Assembly (NCBI RefSeq): GCF_040807025.1
Contig: NC_090943.1
Coordinates: forward strand, 23,589,213 to 23,653,212
DNA from: Struthio camelus
Lineage: Eukaryota > Chordata > Aves > Struthioniformes > Struthionidae
Reading direction: 5' to 3'
DNA: 64,000 bases
Positions 49,601 to 61,600 of this stretch are shown here, one piece after another (positions within the stretch are counted from its first letter, which is position 1; each line of letters opens with the position of its first letter). A model generated the notes under the pieces. That model was given only the letters and a program-made list of their open reading frames with translations. It was not told the origin of the DNA and searched no databases. The position numbers and the translations under genes are program-made.

Positions 49601-52600
49601 TTCACTGTTTATGTACTTACTTTAAAGCAGGAACTACTATGGGTATTTGATATCCAGCCTTCATGGCACATGGGGACCAGAGCTGTGGTTGGAATAGGTG
49701 GGGCTGTTGCACCTTTTGCCCACTGTTTACAGATAAATTTTTGCTTTGTCTTACAGTCAAGAACATCCCATAATCCAGATGCGCGTCCAGTTCTCATGGC
49801 AACACATCCTGGCTTCCTTCCTTTATAAGAAAAAAAAAAACAGGCTAGGTGTTTTATACAGTCTAAATTACTTACAAACTTTGGACAGTGCCCCCTTCCT
49901 TCTTGCAGTACAATAACACTTCAAAAGTAGAATTACATTTTAGACATTTTTCACACAGCCCAAGACTAGTAGTTTCTGTTTGAGGAGGTCATAATCAGTT
50001 TGGGATCCTCCTCTTTTATTTTTGATTTCCTTCATAACAAATGTTATAGATATAAAATAGGTCTTATTCTGTTACAGTGAAAACCTATATTAGCAAGAGA
50101 GAACTTCATTCCCACTCACATTAAGTCTGCTTTATACCACCTTAAGCAACATTTCCTCAGTCACTAGTGCTTTTCCTATAAATGAAAATCAAGCCTTCAG
50201 TGCATATGTAGGGCAAGTATACCAACATCAACACAGCTATGATAAAATACATCCTGTGATGTATTTTCTTTAACAAGAAAACACTCAAGAATTTGAATAG
50301 ATATGAATATCTCCAGGAAAATGAAGAGAAAATTCTAACCACATATGAAACTGAAAGCAACAGATTTTCGACTGATAGTCTCATGGATCTCATATACTGT
50401 CTTTTTTTGAGTATTTCCTAATCTTCCAACATTCCTGGTTCAGCAGCTTCCTGACTGGAAATGGCTTCTAGATGTTTAAGGACTCTCAGTGGGTTTCTTT
50501 TTTATGAGCTAGTCCACTCTTTCCCTGAATATATGTAAACTTTAAATACATACACTATCCTATGCCAAGGAACTCCATCCTTCAGCTACATGTTATATAA
50601 AGATGTGTAAAATCTGCTTTTATATAATGCGAATCTTACTACCTTCACTCTGTAACCTGTGTTTATTGCACTGAATGAGACTGTGAACAATCAGCTCATA
50701 CTTTGCACTTTATTTGCATGCAATTTCACCTCCCATTTTACTGATCATTCTCAGTCAATCACTCTCCTAAGATCCTCCTGCAATTTCTCACAGACCCATC
50801 TTCACTACCAGAAATAATTTAGTATCGTTGGCAAATTTTTGTCACTTCACTGTTCACAACCTTTCCCAGATTGTCTGTAAATACATTGAACAGCATGGCT
50901 TTTGGCCTAGATCATTGTAGGACTTTAATGGTAAGCACTTTCTCTGCCCATAAAAACTAGGCATTAATTTCTCACTTGCATTCCCTGTCTTTAACCAAAC
51001 CTTGTGTTCATATAAAGAGCTTTCTTGTGTCAGGGCAGATTAGCTTCTTTAAAATCTGATGGACGTTGCTGAAAGGCTTTTGATAATTGAGATAGGCCAC
51101 ACTAACTAGATTTCATTTATCCATATCCTTATTGGCTCCTGCAGGGAGCTCCAAGAGATTTGTGGGCATGACCTTCCCTTACAAAAGCAATTTTATATTT
51201 CTTCCTCAACATATTCTCTTCTATTCTTTATTAGAGTTTCAACTAATCTACCCATGACTCATTAGTCTATATTTCCCCACTTCTCCCTGGATGGCACTAA
51301 ATAAAAGCTGGCACCAAATTTGCCTTCTTTCAGCTGTTAGCTATCAAGACAGTTTTCAACAGGTACTTACACACTGAAGCTAATAGTTTACTTAACATCT
51401 TGGATGCCTTTTCATCTTTCCTTAGTCCTGACAACTTGTCACTCTTCAACTCCTCTATTTTTCCCATAGTCTATTCTCCTGGTGTTCCAGCTTGCAACAA
51501 GCTTCAATCAGACCCCCACAAAGAAAGTTTCAAGCACAGAAAGCCCAGTTTCTTCCTCAGTCAACACAGTTGCAAAAAATTAATTTTTCTTCACTGTTAC
51601 AGACTGATCTCCAAGCACACCTTTTGCACTCTGGTCATCCACTAGCACTGCAGACTACCCGGAAGACTGTCTTCCCTTGATGAGTTTAGAAAAGTTTTAT
51701 TGCTCATATTCTTATTAAGATTCCCTTTGTGAAGGCGAGCCAAAAGGTTAATCTGACAGGGTAAGTATATCAGAAGTCCTATATAAAACTGAAATTCAAA
51801 TGATCCCTTTGAAATTCAAAGATGGGTTCTGAGAACTGTCAGTTCCTGAAAAAAATATGTTCAAAGGCTAAAGAATGGAATTCAGAGAACGTCACTTATG
51901 CAAACCAAATAAGGACAGCAAGCCCAGAGCACCCACTGCACTCTGTCCTGGCACTTACCAGGCTCTGCTGCACCCCAGTGTGTGAAGGAGACGGCTTCAC
52001 CATTGGCCCAACTGAAAGTGCCTTGGTCATCCACATCAGAGAGACCGAGCCAGAAATATTTCTCAGGCCTCAGCCCAACAAGACTAGTCAAATAAGCTTG
52101 TTCGTATCTGTAAAAAGGGTCATAATAAATGTAGGTGAAAACAAAATCATTTATTCAGATTGTATTTATCTAATCTGATGATGATTCCCTTTCTCTTTCT
52201 CCATGGCAAAATGGATGATTCTCTTTCTCCATGGCAAAATGGATGATTTTTTCATGTTTTTGTTTCAGATTAGGGAAGAGGACCTTGCAATGGAATTATG
52301 ATTCCATGTAAATTATCAAACAAAAATGAGACTTTTTTGTTCAATTCATCTGTAATTTAGATAATTTGTAATTCGATATTGTGTTAGAATTGAGAACTAC
52401 TTCAAGAGTATTTTAGAACATACAACCTTTACCTATTTAAAAGCCAAGGAAAATTCATTGTCATACCTACTTTCCACTGTGGCGAAGTAACCTTCTTCCC
52501 CTTCACAAGTTTTGTTTGCTTCTGAAAATGTTGCTGGTACATGTCCAATAAAATAGCAGTAGAATCCATATCTTCTCCAGCCCTGTAACATGGTTTCAAG

Positions 52601-55600
52601 ATCTCCACATGAGTTTAAATAATTGTGATAGCATGTGTTGAGTGAGTGATACAATTTAGAAATGAATGAAGTACAATAATCATGAATATTCATGAAACAG
52701 CAAGTCTTTACAGTAAAATTACAGCTTCCTTCCAAGCAGTTTCTGTAGATGTCTTAATAAAGTTTAAAATAACTGAGAGAAGAAGAAATTTTATGATAAA
52801 ATGTAATGACTTGACTTCCAAATAATTCTAGATTTTTCTGAGAAAAAGTCTCTATTTGATCTGGAAAATTAACGTTCCATTCTGGAATACTTACTTTTTT
52901 GCAGCCTACATCAGTGCTTTCCTTTTCTCCAGCTGTTTGAGGTATAGGTTTTCTCTTACAAATATAACCAGCTTTCTTCTCACAGACATAGTCTGCCCAA
53001 TAGCCATCCTATGTGGAAGGAAAAAGAAAGAAATAGCAATGAGATGAGAAGGATAGTTTTAAGAACACTGTTCATTGTCTTTCTCTTTCTAACTTTGATA
53101 CAGAAATTTTTTTTTCCTTATACAATCTTCCTAATGATAGTAAAAATAAATCTCCTCACATTAAAAATAAATCTCCTCAAATAAATCTCCTCACATTCAG
53201 TGAAACAACGGTGTGGCTTATGTAGTACAGCTACTCCTAGCAGTGATGACAGGGGATGAGGGTGCAGAGTTTCCAGGCTCCTTTTTGGCTAGAGCTGGTT
53301 CCAGATGGATTTTATAGGGCTGTCACACCACAAGTCGTGCTATGCAGTAAAAGGGCAGAGCAGAAGGGTCAACGAGCAGGTGCAAAAGGGGTAGCGGGGA
53401 TCCGCACATGCCACCATTGTGGCATGTGAAAAGAAACAAGAAAAAGGTTGTTAAATTAGGAGTTCATCCTCCAAGTACATTCAGAGACCTTCTTCATAGT
53501 CCCAGGAAGCTCAGTGGTGACCTTTAGCTGAACTTTAGGAGAAAATTTCACAAGTAAAGCAGTAATGCGTTCTTAAAAAAAAAGAAAAAAGAAAAGAAAA
53601 AGAAAGAAAGAAAGGAAAGAAAGAAAAAAGCTGATATCTGAGTCTCATTCTGTGTCTTCATATCCCCTTTTCAGGCCCTAACTAGTTGCTGAAATAGTAG
53701 ACCTTTTTTTTTTTTTAAGAAGTTAATTGCAATATTTAAGTCAAACGTATATAGAAATTTTACCTGTCCCTTGATAAGTACACAATCTTCTGGCCTGTTG
53801 TTTGTGCTGGATGGCTCTCCCAGCTGCCATTTTGTGTATGTCACAGGAGTACCGTCACTCCATTCAAAATACATTTGAATCTTATGATCGTTCAGTCCAA
53901 TCCATAGCTTATCTGTTGGTTCTAAAACATGGGAACATAGAACTAGAAAAGACCTCTTATATCACTGAATCCTTTCCCCAGCAACCTCAAGCTCTAGAAC
54001 ATATAATCCCTTTCATAAAGCATAAACTTACTTAGTGGGCTACATGATTCTTTTATAAGATAAAATGTTCATGTACATATTAGAATAAAGACAGTATGCT
54101 TAGGAAACTTAGGCTGTAGTAAAGTCCTTGCACTGAATCAAAAAATTTTGCTTCTCTTCTTCACAGCAGTGGGAAAATTACTAGCCTAATGCAAATGCAC
54201 AACGGTGATATGATAGAAATGTGTGAACAGTAAGTTTTTAGGTTTGGCGGTCAGATTTTAAAATACTGTTTTATCTAACATTGGATGTGAATGTTTTAAA
54301 TTTCTTTCAGCAAAATGAGAAAAGCTAGGGAATGCCCTAAGCCCAGTCCCCAAGCCCTAGATCATTTCTGTAGGTAAAAAGTTAAAACCGAAATTCCAGC
54401 GCCATCCAAAACTCAGCAGGAGAAGGCCCTCATCAAACCAATCTAACTTTGAAGCTGGCCCTGTTTTCAGCAGAGGCTAGACCAGATGAACGCCGGGGTC
54501 TCTTACAATCTAAATCATTGCATGATCCTCTAGTTTTAGGTATTCTTACTGAAGAGCAATCAACCAAAATGAAGTAGACAGATAGACAGATAAGAAAGAC
54601 AAGAAGACAAGACAGATAAATAGAAATACAGAGAAAGAAAGACAGAAAGAAAGACAGAAAGAAAGAGAAAAAAAGTAAAAGAAATGGAAGGATATTCACA
54701 ATTTCTTCAGTAGTCACTAAATTAGGATATGAGACCAGAACCAAAAATTATAGGAAACAAAAAGTATCTCCTGGTAGGAACTAGCTGTGAGGATGGTTGG
54801 ACACTAATTAGATAAATTACTTATGCTGAAAAAATAAATTTGTTTCTGTCTTGACCATCTTTCATTTTTCCTACAGTTAATTAGGGCTTTTACTACCTCT
54901 AACCATGAAAAAAGCAGAACAGTTAACAAGGCCAAAACATAGCAACATGTTTGCAGACTCCTCTTAGTTCTGTCAGGGGTATTAGAAAAGATGCGGTCAG
55001 ATCAAGGTGACAATTTAGATCCAGTTACCCGAGTACGGCTCTTCAGAAAGCCCAAGCAATTTCACAGCAGACTGCCTGGAAATCACCTCAGCTGACTTTG
55101 CTGATTGCATCCATTTGGTGATTACCAGTGTAAAGAGCTAAACTTCTCTTTAATAGGTTTCTTCCATCACTTTTACAGAGCCCCATGAACTTGCTGATCT
55201 GGGTACTGGGTAACGGAGAAGACACAGGGAATGATTTAGAGCCGCAATGTAAGTTTCCAGTGTGCACAGAAAGTAGTCCAACTACAATATTTTCCATTAA
55301 AAGACCTCTTTCAAACGAGAGGCAATATTTCAAAATACTTTTGCTGAGAAAGTCTCTTACCAGGATGACTGATATTCTCCTGCACTCATACAAGGCAAGG
55401 TACATGTCAGGACTGTAGAGTAAGTCTGCAAGTTGCAGACCACAAGGAGGCGTCAGCTTTGAAACAGAAAGTGCTGCACCACCTTAGCACTGCCAGACCT
55501 GTGGGTCCTTGTATTTCTTTGGTTGCAATCTTTCATGTTCATAGAATTGTTATACCTAAATTTATCCAAATTCTACTAGCTAACTGGTACTTTATCCATG

Positions 55601-58600
55601 TGGACATGTAGGCAAAGGGCACCTTGGAAATACTCACTGTACCCAAGCCGAGACACTATAAAGCTGTGTTCTTCAAGGTGATGGATGCTGGCCAGGTGAC
55701 TGTCTTCCTTTTGACAGGAGGTCAAAGCTTCTTTCCATACTTTGATCTCCCTGAAGATCTTGTAACAGTGACCTACATATGGCACCCACCCATCTGGGCA
55801 AGTAATAGGCCCAAAGTCGCCTAGAAATAAATGTCAGTGTTTCAGAGGAGTTCAAATGCAATGCAAAGGACATTACATTGATAATATTTTCACTTATTCT
55901 GTGTAAAAGCTCTAAGACTAAGAATTTTCTCTGGAAATTGTCATTGTAATGAGACAATGTATACAAAACGCATCAATCATAAACATGATTCCGAAGTTGG
56001 TGGTTTTAACATGCAAAATGAAGAATTTTGAATAGAGATATTATTTAATACAAATTGTAAGGTTCTTATATGTTCAGACTGCTTTAAATGTTTCATGTTG
56101 CTGAAAGTCTTTCAGACTGTATTAATCTCAACAGCTTCTGTATTACTTTAGTACCTATTTGTTGTTTAACTAAACATCAGAAATTATCTGCAGCTGACAT
56201 AGAATGCTTAAGAATTCTTAAAAAAAAAAAAAAAAAGTATATTGATAGAGCAAGAAACATCCAGGCCTCTTTAGAACTAGCTCTACAAATAGGGAAACAT
56301 CAACAGGAAAGTAGTTACTCACTTAAAATATCCTTATCTTTGCAATCTTTCTTCCTTTACATTTTGTTATTTTTACTTCCTTCCCCCTTCTGAAAATAAT
56401 TTTCTAGTTTGTTCTCCCTTTTTATGTCCACTAGTCCAAAGGAGAGACTTGACTGTCAGGAACACTGACAGACGGATCACGTTTTCTGTTCTTTTCCTTT
56501 TACCTGTTTCATTCTGTGTGTTGTGAGACTGGAGATCCAGCCTACAAAGGGTGCAAGAGCTGTAAAAAGCGGACTCGATTAACAAAGAGGTGCACCTGCT
56601 CTGTGAAAATCCTGGCTGACAAAGTTTTTAGTTCTAATGAAGTTATCTTTGTCAACTGAAATACCATACAATTCAGCTAATAGATTCTATTTTTAATTAC
56701 CAGCATTTATGAACATACCTGAGAGAATCAAGGTGGAGTTCCTTCTTTTACAAATGTAACCAAGTTTTTGATCACATTCCCAGTTTTGCCATTTAGCTTT
56801 CTTTTCAGGATTCAAAACTGCACAGATTTTTCCGGGTTCTGGAGATGGACTTCCTTTGGGAAAGGTACAAAAGGTACCAAAAAAGCGTGAACTCCCTTGA
56901 ACACCAAGTAGTGCTCTAAGCTCTAAAACAGACAGCAAAAATCATTCCTGGTGAACTGACAACCCCAAAGACCATGTCTTTCACAGCTTCTGTGAGGACT
57001 AAGAGATCTTGTAGTGGGAATATCTGCATGTAAATATAGTATCATTTAAGTGGACATGAACATGTAACCCATTCAATCTTCTGACTTTTAATATTGCTTA
57101 TGTTGCTGTAGGCCAGAATATCTACGTGAAGGGTAACTTTGCTTTTCAGAGACAAAATATTTTTGCAATACAAAGAGTTCTGGTTTATATTAATATAACT
57201 CCCAAGAAAAGCTAAAACACATATTATTTTGATGTAATGCTAAAGTCCTTCTTTCACTCATATCCAGATAACCAGAGAATAGAATTTAAATCTGTATTTG
57301 AGGCATATATACTTTATCTTCAGAAACAGGGAATCAAAGAAAGTCATAGCTACCTGGAGCCCAGTTTAAGTACCGGAAAGGACTGCCTCCAATCCATTCC
57401 CATCCGCTCCTCAAGTCCAGTCTGTTAAGTCCAATCCACAGTGCAGAATCTGTATTTTCCATTAATGCTAAGTAGCCAAAAGAAAATAAGTAAGCTGTCA
57501 ATCACTTTTTTATAAGCAACAGTCATTAATAATGTCTATAGGAAGTTTGTTGTAATTCTTAAATAAAATACTACAAATATGTTCAGATACGGAGATAGTT
57601 GATAAACGGATATGTGCCAAAGCTTTGATCAATGTAGAATGCAAACAAAGAAAAATCTCTCTTAGTCTTCTTGTCATCTATTGCAAAATCAGCACAGATG
57701 AGATGTCACAGACCAAATTTAGGATGGAAGTTATATTGTAAAATAGCCTAATTTTTTTAGCAGCACCAGAATTATTTTAGTGGAAATATTTGCACAGTGT
57801 AAATGCAAATGCTCACACTAAGATTCTCAGAAGTCAAATTCATCACTAAAATAACAAGAGACTTGCCATTCCTCCAAAAATACTTGGGTAGGTAGAGCCA
57901 TAATTTGGAAAATGAAGAATGACTGATATTCTTCAGTTCATCAAATGACTGAAAAAATTAGATGTCAAATTGCATTTAACAGAAAACATATCTTTCTTTT
58001 GTCACAAAGATATATCTTTTCTCTTATTTTCAGTTTGTTTTAAAAGTTGTTTTTAACCAATAGTGAAATTTTCATTTAATTTCCAGAAAATATTTCCTCT
58101 TTAAAAAAACTGCTAAACTTCAAAATGAAATAATGTTTCTAAATACAAAGCTAGAATGTTACACTTAGAGAATGTTGCAGTACTTTCACTGAATTTTGTT
58201 TAAACTTGTCAGTGATTTTGATACGAATTTGTAGTATCAAATAGATTTTGTTCACTTACTCCATATTTAGCACATAGACTTTGGCCAAAACCAGATCAGC
58301 TAGTTCTTGCTGTGATGATACACTGAAAAGATACTATATGTTAGTCAGGGTTTGGTTTTTTTCCTCACCTTTAAGATATATTTGTTCATGAATGTCAGTG
58401 ATACTTAGTAATTCTGCATTCTGTTGCTGACAGCTTTTACTTGCTTGATGCCATGTGAGAGCTGATTCCAAGTTTATCTGATAGCGGACATTTGTTAAAA
58501 GATCTGTAGTCCAAGTGGTGTCTTCATCTGTGAGAAAAATAATTATTTTTGTGGTAACAGTGACTAGGCCAGAGAAAAATGAGTTATGGGTTCTCATTAT

Positions 58601-61600
58601 ACATGACATTCTCATTAAATGTCACAGTGCTGTTCTTTCAAGAACAGCTGAACTGAACTGAAAATGTTAAGAGCAGGATAGGGAAGGATGAAGTTAAAGC
58701 CTGTAAATTCACAAGTAGGTATATGCGGCACATGTTGCTTCCAGCTGAGTGAAGATGCATAATTCTTCCAAAAGGGCAAGAAGGAGGAGCCAGGCAACTA
58801 CGGGCCTGTCAGCCTCACCTCCATCCCTCAAAAGGTGATGGAACAGCTAGCTCATCCTGGGTGACATCTCTAAGCATGCGGAGGACAAGAAGGTGGTCAG
58901 GAGTAGTCAGCACGGATTCACCAAAGGGAAAGTCATGCTTGACCAACCTGATAGCCTTCTATGACGGAGTGACTGGCTGGGTAGATGAGGGGAGAGCAGT
59001 GGATGTTGTCTACCCTGACTTCAGCAAAGCTTTTGACACCATCTCCCATCATCCTCATTGGCAAGCTCAGGAAGTGCGGGCTGGATGAGAGGATGGTGAG
59101 GTGGATTGAGAACTGGCTGGATGGCCGAGCTCAGAGGACTGTGGTCAGTGGCGCAGAGTCTAGTTGGAGGCCTGTAGCTAGCCGTGTCCCCCAGGGGTCA
59201 GTCCCGGGTCCAGTCTTGTTCAACTTATTCATCAGTGACCTGCATGAAGGCACAGAGTGCACCCTCAGCAAGTTTGCTGACGATACTAAACTGGGGGGAG
59301 GGGCTGATACACCAGAGGGTTGTGCTGCCATTCAGGGGGACCTGGACAAGCCGGAGAGATGGGCAGAGACGAACCTCACGAAGTTCACAAAGGCAAGTGC
59401 AGGGTCCTGCCCCTAGGGAGGCATAACCCCATTGCACCAGTACAGGCCGGGGGTTGACCTGCTGGAAAGCAGCTCCGCAGAGAAGGACCTGGGAGTGCTG
59501 GTGGACAACAAGTTAAGCATGAGCCAGCAGTGTGCCCGTGTGGCCAAGAAGGCCAAGGGGATCCTGGGCTGCATTAGGCAGAGTGTTGCCAGCAAGTCGA
59601 GGGAGGTGATCGTCCCCCTCTACTCAGCCCTGGGGAGGCCTCCCCTGGAGTACTGTGTCCAGTTCTGGGCTCCCCAGTGCAAGAGAGACATGGAGCTCCT
59701 GGAGAGAGTCCAGCGGAGGGCTACGAAGACGATAAAACGCCTGCAGCGTGTCTCCCAAGAAGAAAGGCTAAGAGAGCTGGGCCTGGGGGATCTCCTCAAT
59801 GTGTCCAAATGTCTGAAGGGAGGGTGTTGAGAGGATGGGGTCCGACTCTTCTCCGTGGTGCCCAGCAACAGGACAAGAGGCAACGGGCAGAAACTGAACC
59901 ACAGGAAGTTCCATCTGAACCTGAGGAAAAACTTCTTCACTGTGAGGATGACTGAGGCCTGGAAGAGGTTGCCCAGAGAGGCAGTGGAGTCTCCTTCCCT
60001 GGAGATATTCAAAACCTGCCTGGATGCAATCCTGGGAAACATGCTCTAGAAGACCCTGCTTGAGGAGGGAGTTGGAGTTGTAGTTGGAGTAAGTGATCTC
60101 CAGAGGTCCCTTCCAACCTCAACCATTCTGTTATTCTGTGTAATTCAGGAAATACTACAGCTCTACAAAGGAAGTGATGGCATAGAAAAATATATTGCAT
60201 GGCGTGCTGCAGCAGAAATCCTAGATGAAATCTATGAAAACGTACACAACATCTCCTTTTTCTGGACATGAGTTCCCACTGAGGGCTGTGAGAATCAACT
60301 CTAGAACTGAATTTAGAATCAAACAGTTCTTAGATAAATTCCTCCTGCAAAGTGTTTCTGAATGTATCTGTCACACAGCTTTCAGAGTCTGGGCACTGCG
60401 AAGTTACTGGGTTACATTTCACCCCTTAAGATTATCTTTTTTTTTTCTTTGCTCTGCTGTAGATCTATGTATGTTAAATAAAACATAATACAAAACTGAA
60501 TCAGATATTTGATTTTTTACGAAAAACCAGTCTGGAACTAAATTAAAAGACAAGCTGACATCTGGGATCAGCTTTCAGAAGCTTTGAAAATTGTTAATCG
60601 ACCTTATGTCACATGCCATTTAGGCTCAGCATCCTAGAAAGCCTTTGACTATGGTTTGAATCATGCCGAAAACACATTATGAATCAACTGGAGTAATGGG
60701 GCATTTCAATAATAAAAGACATAATGTTGAACTGGAGCAATGAGAAGTAAGACAGGGGAGAACTGAGAAATGTCAGGAAGAGTTTTCAACACCTTTAAAA
60801 ACAAAGCTCACCTGCCAGAAATAAAGCCATCAAGGGACATGAAGAGGGAAGTGACTACAGCAAAAGAAAATTTCCAGAAGGTCCTTGAAGTAGTAGAGAA
60901 ATGCCAGGGGTGGCAGGCAGTTGCCTGGAGGAGTGAAAAGGCTGCTTTCCAAATGAAGTCAAGAGGGCTTAATAGGATGGTTAAAAAGACACATTCCACT
61001 TTAAGTAAAAAAAAGAAAAAAAGTTCCACATGGGATTCAGACAGTCTGAAATGTTAACCTCATCATTAATCTTCCTACAGCACTCATTTTTGTGTTCACA
61101 TACATCCCAAAGAGAGTCTCTCAGAAAAGGGTTGTACAATGGTGATAGCACATATCCCTTCTGGGAAATAGCAAAAGACTCAAAATTATTGTGCAGCTCA
61201 GCAATGCCACCACAATTATGGGAAACTGCATGCTATTTTACTCTAATCACACTTTTTTGCACGTCTTTCAGCAACATGTTGTGTTACTGCCTTATGTAGA
61301 ACACTCCAGGATGTGACAATACATCAGATAGCAAAATTGTATCTTGTAAATAATGCGTCATTATAATGATACTGATAGTCTACTAGTGCTGGCTTGCCAA
61401 GACCTCATTGAGGGAAGCTGTGTGAGAACAGAAAACTTACCTTTTAATGGGCAAAATCCGTATCGCTGGTCTGTGTCATAGTCTGCAGTTGTTCCACACC
61501 AGAGCCAGCCATCTGACCTGCCAGCATCTGTGCACTCAGAGTACCACTGCTTATTGTACATGAAAGGGAATACACAGGGCGCCCCAAAAGCATTTCCTAG

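Noticed and set aside
49245..49650. 127-codon plus-strand open frame rich in Phe/Ser
   Set aside because: A pyrimidine-rich intron stretch read as FFF/SSS; it is antisense to the end of a gene A exon and looks like nothing known.
54433..54744. 103-codon minus-strand open frame rich in Phe, Leu and Ser
   Set aside because: It is the translation of the GAAA/GACA microsatellite.
59432..59830. 132-codon plus-strand open frame that could pass as a host gene
   Set aside because: It is the C-terminal part of the CR1 reverse-transcriptase ORF and out of frame with the preceding CR1 segments.
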